In this document: in pieces, positions 38,117 to 50,820 of the stretch
Layout: every line of letters starts with the position of its first letter
Position numbering within the stretch: the first letter of the stretch is position 1
NCBI RefSeq assembly: GCF_019112545.1
Contig: NW_025064886.1
Location: 1,389,066 to 1,453,065 of the forward strand
DNA length: 64,000 nucleotides
Origin: Guyanagaster necrorhizus
Lineage: Eukaryota; Basidiomycota; Agaricomycetes; Agaricales; Physalacriaceae
Reading direction: 5' to 3'
Translations under genes and position numbers: made by a program
Notes under the pieces: model-generated
Databases searched by the model: none
What the model saw: only the letters and a program-made list of their open reading frames with translations
Told to the model about the DNA's origin: nothing

Positions 38117-40502
38117 CAGTTGACTATCTCACAATGCATATGGTGGGGAGACACCAAAACTGTATGCATTTATAGATTTATGCAGAATCAAAATAGCATG
38201 TGATGTGATATGTGACTTTATGTGACAATATCATCATTGCCCCAAAATGCTGTCAGTGGCTTTTGGGTCAGCTTTTCATGCATCTCCTTGAATAATGCCC
38301 CTCTCAACTTCCTCAGCTGTGGTACTAATCCACCCTAGTCACCTTGTGAAATACAAAATGCCTCCAGCTTTTGAATAAGCTCAAATCCTTCCCTTGTAGT
38401 TATCAAGGTCTGTTCTTTCTCACCCTCCTCTTCCTCCTCATCATCAATAACAGTTATTTCCCCATTTTCTACTGCAATATTATGCTTGACAATGGCAACA
38501 ATCTCCTCATCCATTGGCATCACCTCAAGATCTTCAGTATACTCTTCTGTAATAGAGTTAACTATCTCTTCAATAGTTGGAATGGGACCAAACATGTGAT
38601 TTCATTGTTTCAATTCGACAAGATAGTCCTTCAACATTATCTCTGCTGTCTGGAGCTGTTGAATGGGGGCAATTTGGGTGGGAGATGTGTTTATTTTTGA
38701 CTGTGATGAAGAAGCCAACTGATTGACTGCCTCCAGTGCTTTACCAACATTGTTCTCTGCATTTATAACAGCCATAAGAGCAGGATGCCAGTCAGCATCA
38801 GCATATTGGTTTCCAAGCAGATCCTGCAATGCCTGTTTGATCCCTGGAAGCATGTATTTGTCTGTTGAGGCAAAGTCATGAACAAGATTCCATGCAGACT
38901 TGAGGAGTGAGGCATCTTAGAAATCATTGGATAGTGTAGTAGACTGTGACTCAGATGCATTGTCAGGCATTATACTGGTGTGTTTCCAGCAGTTTGCTAT
39001 TGTTTCACTGCTGACATTTGCCCAAGCATCATGAGCAATAGTCATAGCTTCAAGAAGATCAAGCTTGAAGATCTCAGACTCTCCAAGATCATCAAGATTA
39101 AGTGCATGGATACATATGGCATTCTGATAATGTGCCTTGAAGCAGCAGATAATACTAGCATCTAGCAGCTGAACATATGGAGTCATATTGGGCTTGAAGA
39201 ACTCCAGCTTTGTGTTATGGAGTGTATAAGTGATAGAATGCCCTCAAAAGTTGTCCAAGGTTAGTAGAATCTGCCACATCTCCCTCTTCATCTTTAAATC
39301 AAATATCTTCACCCACTCTGTAAATATTTCACTCATCATTCAGGCCTTTTTGTTATTCCAATAATAGAATCTCATTGCCATTGGACTCTTTTTCTTAAAA
39401 CACCATAGTTGTTTTGACTTGCCAATGAAAACAACTGGCATTCGCTCACTCCCATCTGTATTCACAGTAAAACACATGATGATGTGAAACTTGTTCTGTT
39501 TTTATCCACTTATAGGACCAGATGCCAAAGTATGATCTGAGATGGCAAAGATGACAAGACTGAATTCATCAATATTCCATCTGTTCTGTATCACATATTT
39601 CACCATAATGCTGTGAAGATGCACATGTTCTTTTTCCACTGCCATCATATCCACTGAGCCTGCTTCTCCATGCTGCTGAACCTCCTGAATCTTTCATGCC
39701 TTGCAGAATGACCTCAACCATCTCTCTCCTTTCAAACACTGATTCTTTAGAATATTCATCAGATTTTTAATCTGATTTTGCTTCTCTATCAATATTGCAT
39801 CAGTCACAGTCTCATCTTAGAGCTGCATGTTCTAATACCAGGATGCAACAGCATGCTCCACATCAGGTCAGGTGACAATACAAGACTTTTTGGATGATAG
39901 TGCATTAGAGTTCTTGTTTGCATGCTGTTCAATTTTTGTATAAGATGCTAGTTTCTGTGAAAGAGTTGATTAGGTAAAGAGCAGTGCACCTTCCTTTCAG
40001 TTTGCAAATTATGCCACAATGTCAGCATGTCAATGGGAAGGATGGTTATCAACATGTTTGAATACTATGAGCCAGTCTCCTGTTGTGAGGTGTGAGTGGG
40101 AGATCTGCTTTGGAGGCTGAGCTGATGATATGTACATTGGGACTTTCTCCTTCTGTTTTGTATGCTCATATGGATTTCCAGGTTTAGCACATGGTTTTCA
40201 TGTTGGTTCAGAAGGTATGTTTATAGAGATATAGGCTGTGTTGCTTTACAATAATTTTTTTTTGTGTTTGTCATAGTCCATACAAACAAATTATGTTCTT
40301 TATTATTCTAATATATGCATAATGTCATATCAGCTTACTATAATTCTTGATCTGACAATGCATATTCCTAACTAGAACTATATGCATTATGCAATATGCA
40401 TTTCTAGCCCATTTCTCTGCTCCCCAACTGTATTCCAGCTCAATCCATATGCAAAGTCAGAATTATGCATTTTGACATCATGCATTGTGAGATAGTCAAC
40501 TG
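38117..40502 (-). mobile_element. Tn2: second pogo/CENP-B-type transposon (2386 bp), inverted
   Basis: It has the same ends as Tn1 (38117-38139 and 40480-40502), each bordered by TA. The left flank is inverted B gag. The right flank is the last 30 bases of the E 3' LTR. Its sequence is very close to Tn1 along its whole length. Confidence 0.93.
38218..40137 (-). pseudogene. Tn2 transposase (DDE_1 / CENP-B-like)
   Basis: It mirrors the Tn1 transposase: ATG at 40137, terminal TAA at 38220-38218, and the same helix-turn-helix region and DDE blocks. The same internal stops are seen at the ends of the open segments (38917, 38602 and 38335). The acidic run is three glutamates shorter. Sharing the stops means both copies derive from an already dead source, or have been homogenised by gene conversion. 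Confidence 0.88.
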
Positions 40503-40504
40503 TA

Positions 40505-40534
40505 TATCTGTTCACATAATGCTTGAGTCTAATA
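40505..40534 (-). repeat. Element E 3' LTR, small piece
   Basis: On the plus strand, TATCTGTTCACATAATGC and the following bases up to GAGTCTAATA match the last 30 bases of this LTR family. The piece reads plus now because it lies outside the inverted block. The TSD TTAGA follows at 40535-40539. Confidence 0.85.
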
Positions 40535-40539
40535 TTAGA

Positions 40540-40584
40540 CTGGAAATAAAGATTGAGAAGATAAAAGATAGGGCCAAGCAGTGA
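40540..40584 (+). pseudogene. gag: Element B gag, C-terminal end
   Basis: A short remnant reading LEIKIEKIKDRAKQ then TGA (40582-40584). It continues the gag piece at 37780 and matches the gag C-terminus of A, C and F. Confidence 0.82.
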
Positions 40585-43500
40585 GCAATTCCACTGACTC
40601 AGCCAGAATATTGAGTGGTGTGTCATCAACAGACACTGAACAGACTGATCTGTAGTACCATCTATGTCTAAATTATATATGCATTTGAATATATCTGATT
40701 CCATCACTCTACAACAAGAATCACTTAAGGAAAAAACTCAATTGCCTATGGATCAAACAGGAGCAGTGAGTCTTATCAGTTGGCTCAAGCCATTTAATAC
40801 TAAGTGGACTTGATGAGCCATCTGAGACATGAAGAATGAGGCAACAGCTAAAGCCATGCTCAAAAACTGGGTCTACAAGACTTATGCTGAAGAAGTAATT
40901 GACAAAATGATAGAAGGAATAAAGAAGGCTGAACAGTGTCAAGCCTTAAAATAGCTTGACAAACTCTGAGAACCACAAAAGTTCATTCAATGGTCCAAAA
41001 CCCTGGGCCATAATCTTCTAGCCAAAGCCTAGATAAAGATGCTCATATCTCAAAGCACTTATGCTGTGACCACTCTAATTGATAGTGGTTGCACAGGCAG
41101 CTTGATTAATTGTGCTTTTATCATCAAGCAAAAGCTTTTCACTTAAGCTACTGCAGCACTGATCTCAGTGTATAACACTGACAGAACAAAGAATCAAGTC
41201 AGGTCAATCACTGAGTTCATAGAACTCTAACTCATGATCAGAGACCACATGGAGAGGATTGATCTGGCTGTCACTGACCTCAGGACCAAAGAAATTTTTC
41301 TTGGCCATGACTGGTTGATCCATCATAATTCACTGATCAATTGGAAAACTGATTGTATCATATTTGCATGATGCCAATGTCGAAAGATCCTCTTCAAACT
41401 GCCTGATAAAGATCTAGAGAACTGATAGGATAAGAAGATGGAGGATGGCAAGACAATCCTTGCTATAGATCTGCAAAAAGCCATTCACATTTACACCATG
41501 CACTATGCTAATGATCTGGCTATGAAAGCCAATACAGAGAAAGAGAGCAAAACATTTAAAGAAATAATGCTTGAATGGGCACAAGACTACCATGATCTAT
41601 TTGACAAGGATAGCTTCAATGAGTTGCCAGACCTGAAGTCTTAGGATCATACTATTAAGCTAATCCCAAATGCTAATGCCAATCTAGACTGCAAGGTCTA
41701 TCTGCTCAGCAACAACAAACAATAAAAATTTGATCAGTTCCTAGAAGAGAACCTATTCAATGGGTGAATCTGACCATTAAAGTCTCCAATGGCTTTGTCT
41801 TTCTTTTTTGTCAAGAAAAAGGATGATAAACTCCAACCAGTACAAAACTACTAGAAGCTCAACAAAATGACTATCAAGAACCACTATCTGCTCCTGCTGA
41901 TCTTCAAGCTGATAGACAAACTCTGCAGTACCTAATACTATACTAAGCTGAACATCTGCTGGGGCTACAATAATGTATGGATAAAGAAGAGTGACAAATA
42001 GAAAGCCACCTTCTGCACTAATTGGGGACTATTTGAGCTGACAGTCATATTTTTTGGCCTTACCAATTCATCAGCCACTTTCCAGTGGATGATGAATGAT
42101 ATCTTTAAGAATATTATTACCACTGGCAAGGTCATGATCTATCTGGACAATATCCTCATCATGTTCAAAACTCAGGACAAACACTGAAAGTTAGTTCAGC
42201 AAGTATTTGCCCTAATGAGGAAACATCAACTATTTCTCAAGGTAGAGAAATGCAAGTTTGAGATACTTGAAACTGAGTATCTCAGAGTCATCATCAGCAA
42301 AGGAAGTATTCAAATGAATCCTGTCAAAGTAGTAGGAGTAATGGAATGGCCAGAGCCAACCAAGAAGAAGGAGCTATAATCCTTTTTTGACTTCACCAAC
42401 TTCTACCAGTGGTTTATCCAAGACTACAGCAAGGTGGTCCATTCAATGACCCAACTGACCAATAACACACTATGGATCTGAAGACCATCCCAGTGGTTGG
42501 CATTCAATGATCTCAAATGACAACTAGTGGAGGACATGATTCTCATTATTCTAACACAGGATAGAAAATTCTGTGTCAAAGCTAATGCAAGTGAAGGCAC
42601 TATTGGTGCCATACTCTCACAAGAACAGGATGGCTGGTGGCATCCAGTCACATTTCTGTCCAAGGCACTAACCATCATAGAATGCAACTATGAGATATAC
42701 AACAAAGAGTTACTTGCTATAATGCTCACTCTGGCTGAATAGTAACATTATCTCATCAGATCAGCCCAAATCTTTGAAATTTGGACTGATCACTAAAACC
42801 TCTAATATTTCCAGATACCACAAAAGTTAAACCACTGACAAGCTCAGTAGATGATGAAACCATCAGAATATGAATATATACTGCACCACAAGACTGGTAT
42901 AGCCAACAAGAAGGTGGATCTGCTTAGCAGAAAAGCAGACCATGATTAGAAAGGAAATGATAATGAAGAAGTTATCTTGCTAAAACCTGAACACTTCTGC
43001 ACTATAATCATGTCAACAGAAGAAGAGGTTCATGAGCACATCAAGAGCATGACATGAAATACTTATAAATAGGACTAACAGATGGCACTCTCACTCAATC
43101 ACAAGCAAGGGATAATAAAGGAGGAAGGAATGATTTGCTATGATAGATGGATCTACATCTTATAAGACCAAGTGCTCTATGGTAAAATAATAGTCACATG
43201 TCATGATCATGCAACTGCTGAACACCCAGAGATCACCAAAACTAAGGAGCTGGTCTTATAAAACTACTGGTGGCCCAAAATGAGCCAGGATATAGAATGT
43301 TACATCAAGGTATGTGAAACTTGTCAATGAGGCAAGTCTTCAATGCAACTTCAGACTACACTGCTTCATTCTAATAAAGTCCCAACAACACTCTAGACCC
43401 ACATCTCAGTAGACATGATCACTGAACTACCAGACTGTAACAGTTATAACACTATAATCATCATAGTTGATTAGTTCTCTAAGGTGATCATCCTGATTGC

Positions 43501-44471
43501 ATGCTCTACAGAACTGACCTCTGAAGGATGGGCAAAAATCCTATGTGATGAAGTATATATCAAATATGGCATACCTCAAGTTATGATCTCAGACAGAGGA
43601 CTGCAATTCATGTTTAAATTCTTAGATGACTTATATCATCTGCTCAATATCAAATGCAACACATCAACTGCCTACCACCCCTAGATGGATGGTCAGACAG
43701 AATGAGCAAACCAAGAGATGGAGAAATACCTCTGCCTCTTTATTAATTATTGTCAAGACAACTAGATAGAATGGTTGGCTCTTGCCACCTTCCAGCACAA
43801 TAACAGAATTCACTCAGCTACAGGTAAGACACTATTCTTTGTAAACTATGAATGACACCCTCAGATCACTTAAACTAAATATGCACAAACCTCAATATTC
43901 ACCTCCACTGACTTCACTATAACTGTAGCAAAAATCCACACTAAAACCAAAGTGACTCTTGAAAAGACTGCAATCTCAATAAAAAACTAATACAATAAAC
44001 ACTTGCAATCAGTGTATGAGTATTCAGTCAATAACAAAGTCTAACTGGATATGACAAACTTTTATCTCCTCTGTCCAAAACACAAACTTGCCAACAAATA
44101 AACAGGCTCATTTCTGGACCTAGCAAAAATCAGCAACTTCACATACAAACTATATCTTTCAGCCAACTGGAAGATACATAATGTCTTCAATGAAGCTTTA
44201 CTATCACCATATATTGTGCCAGCATTTCCCAACTGAGAATGACTGCTACCACTCTTTGTCTGACCTAATAAATGATAAAGAATACTACAAAGTTGATTAG
44301 ATTCTAAACTATCAACTCTGTAAAATATGAGCTCATGGTAGTGAAAGCTGAACAACAGTTAATTATCTGATCAGCTGAAAAGACTATAGCTCTGAGTCTA
44401 ACTAGTGGATCAATGAACAACATATGAATGTGACAGACACAATATAAGATTATGAATTATCTCTTGAATAA
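40581..44471 (+). pseudogene. pol: Element B pol
   Basis: Pol starts at the conserved CAGTGAGCAATTC junction. Domains: a spacer with the W-KPFNTKWT block; a protease with TLIDSGCTGS (Asp codon 41081); RT with YLDN at 42140-42151; RNase H at about 42560-42940; an integrase zinc finger at about 43200-43330; an integrase core with QTE near 43700; and a chromodomain-like end. The last stop is TAA at 44469-44471. Many internal stops. Confidence 0.88.
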
Positions 44472-44504
44472 GCCATCAGGATGATGGTCTTAATGAGGGG
44501 ATAA

Positions 44505-44975
44505 TGTTATGATTTTTCCACACTTTTATCTTTTATTCAAGGAATTAACCTCTATCTTTGCTTAGTCAGAGTGTCTAGCCAGTGCTTAGGACTGTGAGAC
44601 CAGGCTTAGTCATCACAACAATGCCCAGTCAGTCATTATCCTTTGATATGATGGTTACTGTTTGATGACAGATAATACCCTTTTGTAGGTAGCTTCATAA
44701 TACTGGATAAAACACTTTATAGTGCCAGGATGCACAATTAGATAGTTGTATCTTTAGCATGGACAATGACTGGTATATAAATAACATAGCTCTCACTGTA
44801 ATAACCTCAGATTCAAGCTAAAGTTTATTTCTTCACTATTTTATCTCAAGCTAATCTAAAGGTCTTGAGACACAAAGCCATATAACATATCAAGTGAACT
44901 CTAACATCATTGTCCAAAGTGCAAGACAGTGTCAGTTTATCATGTGTTTAGGTCACATGTCATTTAGGCTTAACA
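44505..44975 (+). repeat. 3' LTR of element B (471 bp)
   Basis: It matches 13814-14284 in length and sequence. It is followed by AGTTC (44976-44980), the second copy of the target duplicate, after which RT of element F resumes. Confidence 0.94.
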
Positions 44976-44980
44976 AGTTC

Positions 44981-47039
44981 ATTTGGGACTATAGCAAAAT
45001 AGTCTGATCAATGATGCAGTTAACTGGCAATGCCTCATAGAGTTGAAGACTTGCACAACAAACTACCTTTAACAACCTCAAACAATGACTTGCAGAAGAT
45101 ATCATATTGGTGATACTTATATAGAAGGAGAAGTTTTGAGTCAAGGCTGACTCAAGTGAGAGAGTGATTAGTGCTATTCTATCTCAAGAATAAGACAGGA
45201 AATAGTGACTGGTAGCCTTCTTATTGAAGGCACTCATCATCATAAAATAAAACTATGAAATTTATGACAAAGAACTATTAGTGATTATGCTCATTCTGGA
45301 GGAATGGTGATATTATCTAATTAGAGCAGTCTAGACCTTTGAGATCTGGACCAATCACTAAAACCTGCAGTATTTCTGACAACTGCAGAAGCTCAACTGA
45401 TGACAGGCATGATGGGTAACTGAACTGAGCCAGTACCAATACACTCTGCACCACAAAGTCAGAACAGCAAACAAGAAGACCAATCTCCTTAGTTGATGTG
45501 CAGATTATAACCAGAGAGAGAACAACAATGAGAAGATGACATTATTAAAGCTCAAACACTTCTGAGCAATGATAATGCTGATCAAAGAAGAGATACATGA
45601 GAAGATCAAGAGTGCCATCAGGAACAGTGGCACATGAGACCAATGAGTAGCCCTATCTTTAAATCACAAGCAAGGAATAATGAAAGAGGAAGAAATGATC
45701 TATTATGATGGATAGATCTATATCCTATATGATCAACAACTCTATAGTGAGATCATCATTATGTGTCATAATCACATAATAGCTAGTCACCCAAGAATTG
45801 CTAAGATAAAGGAGCTAGTCCTGAGAGAGTATTAATGGCCAAAGATAGGCTAAGATATCAAATGATATATCAAAAGATGTGAGATATGTCAAAGGAGCAA
45901 AAGTTTGATGCAGCTATGGGCAGTCCTCCTTCATCTGAATGAAGTTCTCCAGTCACTATGGATATACATCTCAGTTAATATAGTCACTGAACTACTGAAG
46001 TGCAATAGCTATGATACTATAATCATTATCATCAACTGCTTCTCTAAAGCAACCATCCTGATCACTTGTTCAATGAAACTGACATCTGAAGGGTGAGCAA
46101 AAATATTATGCAATAAAGTCTACACAAAATATGGGATGCCACAAGTGATGATCTCTAATCAGGGACTACAATTTGTCTCTAAATTCCTTAATGACCTCTA
46201 TCAACTCCTCAATATTCAGTGGAATACTTCAATAGCTTATCACCCTCAAACAGACAGACAGACAGATAGAGAGAATGAATCAAGAAATTAAAAAATACCT
46301 TCAGCTATTTATCAATTACCACCAAGATGATTAGATTGAATAGCTGGCTCTCACTGCCTTTTAACACAATAACAGGATTCACTCCACCACATGAAAGACA
46401 CTCTTTTTTGTTAACTATAGATGATATCTAAATATCATCTATATCCAATATCTCTACATAACCACTTCCACCTCCTCTAACTTTGCCACTATGATGACTA
46501 AAATCTATGATGAAACCTGCATCACTCTTGAAAAGGCAGCTAATATTATAAAAAAGCAATACAACAAACACTATGCTATAGTCTGAATATATATAGTCAG
46601 TGACAAAGTATGGCTAGACACCACCAATCTCTATCTACTACACCTCAAAAAGAAACTCACTGATAAACAAACCAGTCTCTTCTCTATCACTGCCAAAGTT
46701 GGCAACTCAGCATATAAACTCTGCATCTCATCTGTATGGCAGATCTATAACATATTTAATAAAGCTCTCTTAACACTATTTATTGCACTAGCCTTCCCAA
46801 ACCAAGAATGCCTGCCACCTCTGCCCTCTGACCTCATTGACAATGAGGAATACTATGAAGTGGACTAAATAATCAACTATAAACTTTATAAAGTTAAGGC
46901 AAAAGGCAGTGAGATGACAATGACAGTTGACTATCTGATTAGCTGGAAGGGCTATGGCCCAGAATCTAACCAGTGGGTGAATAAAAAACAAATAAATGCT
47001 GATGAGGCTATACATGACTATGAGTTATCCCTAAATTAA
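44981..47039 (+). pseudogene. pol: Element F pol, 3' part (RT end to chromodomain)
   Basis: It begins FIWDYSKIV, the direct continuation of FTNFYY at 13800. RNase H (about 45130-45500), the integrase zinc finger (about 45760-45900) and core (about 45905-46320), a GPF-like module and a chromodomain (about 46840-47030, VDYLISWKGYGPESNQW) follow. Stop TAA at 47037-47039. A short (CAGA)n run at about 46251-46268 falls in the HPQTDGQT motif and probably disturbs the frame there. Confidence 0.87.
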
Positions 47040-47073
47040 GTCATAAGAATAATAGTCTTAAGGAGGGGGTAAT

Positions 47074-47589
47074 TGTTATGATTTTTCCTATTTTCTTTTC
47101 TTTTTCCCTTGGAAATGACCCCTATCTTTGCTTAATCAGAGTGCTTGGGCCAGTGCTTAGGATCATGGGAATGCTTAGCTCAGCACCAGTCAGTCACTCT
47201 CCTATTGTGATGCTGTGTGCTGTGAAGGGAGAGACAATGCTCCTTTTGTCCTCTGGCTGCAGTGCAGCAGTAACAGCACAACAGCAAGACAACAGCTTTT
47301 GTGGAGAGTCTGGCAACAGCAGGGGCAACAGCTCTATGGCAGACAGTATCTTTTGTGAACAGTTATTAATAACCAGATAACAGAACAGTATTTAAGTAGT
47401 TTAGTTCTCACTGTAATACCCCAGTCTTGAACTAAAGTTTATTCTTCACCATCCTATCTCAAGCCAACTGTAAATGCCTTGATCACACAAAGCCGATATC
47501 ACATTAGTGAATTCTAACAGTATAATCTGAAGTGCAAGATTCTGTTAGTCTATCATATGTTATCAGTCATGTGGAGTTTGGGCCTAACA
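47074..47589 (+). repeat. 5' LTR of element D (516 bp)
   Basis: It starts TGTTATGATTTTTCC and ends GGGCCTAACA. It carries AGTCTTGAACTAA at 47423-47435, this family's version of the self-priming 13-mer. Confidence 0.94.
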
Positions 47590-47603
47590 ATTAGTTTGAG
47601 ACT
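47590..47603 (+). other. Element D self-primer binding site
   Basis: ATTAGTTTGAGACT follows the LTR. Its complement AGTCTCAAACTAA matches the LTR 13-mer AGTCTTGAACTAA except for CA versus TG at one dinucleotide. Both sides share this family's differences from the A/C/J sequence, so the pairing is kept. Confidence 0.7.
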
Positions 47604-47644
47604 TCTCCTTCCCTTCCTCAAGCCCAATTGTGCTGAGGAACTGA

Positions 47645-49077
47645 ATGCCTCTCACCCTTAACCCTTCTGACCCAAACTTTACCCATGAGTTCTTTGAACT
47701 CTTGGCTTCTATTATAGGAATCTTAATCAGTCTATTGGTGATTATACAGCTGTGCTGTGGATGCCAATCAATTATAGCTTGGACAATCAGGCACTATCAT
47801 GAATTCCAATGCATTCAAACTATCCTCAGAAATATCACACCAGACCTCCCCCTCTATGACATTCCTGCCTCTGCCTGACAGTTCTTCCGACCCACAGAAG
47901 GACTCAGCCCTGAAGATGAGCCTAGAAGCTCAACTGAGGAATGTCCTAGAGAAGAAAAGGAGCAGCATCAGCAGCACATGTACTCCCCACAACCCCTGAC
48001 AGCAGTCATCCAAAACCCTGGAAACCCTTGGGCTGCAGGGTTTCAATGACCCAGATCTGACACCCCCATCCCATCCCCCCAGCATAGCATCACAGCAACT
48101 AGGACAACAACCCTCATCCCTAGCACCAGCATTGGGTGCTGTGCTAGAGACTCCCTGGATGCCTCACAGATGGCTCGAGAGATCAGAAATTCCAGGGGCC
48201 ATAGGTCCCAACACACTATGTCAGTATGAAGCAGGAGCATCGATGACAGAAATGATCTCTACTGGAATGACGATAGCAATAAGCACCACTGGTAGTGAGC
48301 CGCTGCCACCGAGGCCGACAGAATGGAGCACCACCCAGTTAGTGGTAATACTAGCCAAGCAGAAAGCATATGAGCAGTTCTAAGCAGAATATGACCAACC
48401 AGCCTCATTGCCTTGGGTTCCTTGAGAGAGAACCTGGTATGATGTGCCCAAGACCTTCTCGAGTATAAGCAGGATCAGACATGTATTGACAATGAGATTA
48501 TGAGAGAGAATGCTCTCTTTGAGAGGTATCTCCAGGCATGAGCAGCAGAGGAGTGCAGAAGAGATGAGAGAGATAGCCAGACCACAACCTATGTCAGAAC
48601 TGCCATCTCTGACTCACCTTTCAGGAAACCTACCACTTCCATCACTGAGTCTGACCCCTGGGCAGACTACAACAAAGAAGAGGCCCAGCCCCACCTTGAC
48701 GACAACTGCCCACTATCTTATAGGACTGATACCATTGCAGAGATGGAGGACATTCCAATCTGAGGAGATGAAATCCCAGCAGAGAGAGGTACCATCGGGG
48801 AGATGATGAGAATATCGACTCTACTGGTGACCTCAAGAAGTTTCTTGATGGAAACTTCGTGGTCCTTTTCCTCAATCTGAAGTTTTACAGAAACTTCCAT
48901 CAGTATCACAGAGCAATGGTGTCGAGAGCAGCAACAAGCATCAAGGAGCTGCCAGAGCAGCTTGAGTGGCAGTCTCCTCCTTGTCTCAGACCCAGTGACA
49001 CCAAACTCAGTACGCAGCCCCAGCCTGACTGTGCTGGTAGTCTACAACCCACCCAGCAGTTCTCTCCTCAAGAATGA
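47645..49077 (+). pseudogene. Element D ORF1 with N-terminal membrane segment
   Basis: The ATG at 47645 opens the clearest N-terminus: MPLTLNPSDPNF, a hydrophobic helix of about 20 residues (IIGILISLLVIIQLCC), then CQSIIAW and TPDLPLYDIP. The first stop is TGA at 47876. The same frame continues into CCARDSLDASQMAREIR (48128 onward). One indel near 48770 moves the reading to frame 1, where GDDENIDSTGDL and FLNLKFYRNF (48870 onward) are found, ending at TGA 49075-49077. A Gag-like accessory or membrane-targeting role is possible, but the function is unknown. Confidence 0.68.
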
Positions 49078-50820
49078 GAGGGCAACTGACACAGACGATG
49101 AGGCTGAGGAGGTGGACCCCAGCAAGGAGGGTGGGGCTCTGCTCTCTAGCTGGAAGAAAGAATTCAAACTGTTGACAGAAGAAGAGTTGCGACAGGAGGC
49201 ACACAAGGTGTGAGAAGAGGATTTTCTTCAACTGTACCAGGAACAGATGGCTGAATTATGGAAGAACAATCTCTGGTTAAGATTGTCCTTAGAACAGAGA
49301 TATACTTTTGCTGATTTCATTGAGAAAGAGGAAATTTTACAGTATGTGGCTACCAAGTGGGCTATTTTTAACTTTAATCAAAGATATTCATATTATCAGA
49401 TGAGACCGTTGCCACTATACAAGCTAAAATATGGTGAAAGAATGGCACCAAGAATGTGGATGCTGAGTGTAATACCATCCAAAATGGCAGACATGGCATC
49501 ATCAATCCAAATAGCATCCTTCCAATATTCGTTTGTCATGTTGGCCATCTGCAGCATGGCATCTTGGCTTGCTAGGAGCTGATCACAGGCAAACTGGCAA
49601 CACCCCAGCTTATAGAGACTGCCACTATTTCTGCGACCATTTGCCAGACAGCCACCTCCAGACAAAGCCAAAGGCAGTGGAGGAAATGTGCCTGAAGCAC
49701 CTCTCCCAACAGAAGACGACCCTGAAGCACTTGCCCAGGGCTAGACTATTAGGAATGGGAGAATCATGTGAAAAGAAGTCCCATCACCAACGATGGATCT
49801 CTCCACTCATTTTCAGGATCCCCAAGTGGATGGGCACAACTGCCTCATAGTGGACTTCCAAACCCAATGCCCACCCTTGATGCTGGCGCTCAGATTCTCC
49901 AAGTAAAACCAGTCCTCTGTGCTGAACCCTGCCTCTTTCAAGGAGCATCCAACAACATTAATTGCTTCTTGGTCAACTGTGACCAATATTACCAGGTGTT
50001 CACCCCATACTTCCTTGTCAATATGTACAAAGTGACTTTTGCTGTCACCCACATGGTGAACAAGGCCAAAATGTGGTGGGTTCTAATCACCCCCACATTC
50101 TGGTCTACTACCAGAGACCATCACCGATATCCCACATGGCCGGTCTTCAAACAAATGATCAGAAACAAATTCACAGACCCCACTGTTCAGGAGGTCTACA
50201 AACAAAAAATAAAGAAGTTCAAGATGGCTGGAAAACCAGCCACAGAATATTTTGATGAATTAGAATGACTCAGCACACTCGCTAGAGTCCAAGAAGACAC
50301 TGCTGATACCAGACGAATGATTGAATATATAAAAATGGGATTACCATCCCATTACCTCATAACCATTTCGGATATCAGTCGAGACATTCCCATAGGCTAC
50401 AATAAATGGAAGAGCCGAATCATCACCATGTACAAGGAATGGCAATGACAGAAGGCAGAAGTGACTACCTTGGCCTATGGCCATCAAAGTTAGAGACAGA
50501 GCCCGAAGCTCTCCACCTCCAATGCAACCACATCTGCCAAGCCTGACAGCTCGACTCCAACTTCTTATGGCATGAAGCAAACCAGTACAAGCACAATATA
50601 TACTAGAATGGGTCAGCCAATGGATGTAGATCACCTCAAAAAGGAGGGAAAATGTTTCAACTGTGGCCAGAAGGGTCACATGGCATGAAACTGTCCACAG
50701 AAGAAGAACAAGCACATGCAAGAAGACATTCAGGTGCAGATTGCCGAATTGATGAAGGAAGACAAAGATCTCAGGCAAGACAACAAGCCTGAGGAGGGAA
50801 AAGATTGGGCTGAGCAGTAA
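48960..50820 (+). pseudogene. gag: Element D gag
   Basis: Frame 2 from about 48960, +1 to the end of ORF1. It carries YNPPSSSLLKN, an acidic stretch (DTDDEAEEVD), EFKLLTEEELRQEA and QLYQEQMAELW. A capsid-like core is at about 49920-50265 (VTHMVNKAKMWWVLITP), and a zinc knuckle CFNCGQKGHMA-NC at 50653-50694. The stop is TAA 50818-50820. Few stops are present compared with B or C. Confidence 0.82.

Larger units (their letters stand above)
13814..44975 (+). mobile_element. Element B: gypsy element carrying C, E and two pogo copies
   Basis: Two 471-bp LTRs (13814-14284 and 44505-44975) are flanked by perfect 5-bp duplicates AGTTC (13809-13813 and 44976-44980), both inside the RT gene of element F. 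B's own parts are 13814-14579, 24589-27224, 37780-38114 (now inverted) and 40540-44975. Everything else between is later insertion. The pieces join in reading order: ORF1, gag, pol and chromodomain. Confidence 0.92.

Noticed and set aside
13814..44975. A 31 kb giant element such as a Starship or other cargo-carrying transposon
   Set aside because: The interior is fully explained by B plus nested C, E, U, Tn1 and Tn2. There is no tyrosine recombinase or cargo gene.
46251..46273. (CAGA)n microsatellite as a separate feature
   Set aside because: It is only a few units inside the integrase motif of element F, probably slippage in a decaying gene.
47074..47589. Reading this LTR as F's own 3' LTR
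   Set aside because: Its partner (55078-55593) and GTAAT duplicates show that it belongs to D. F's own LTR of a different type begins at 55598.
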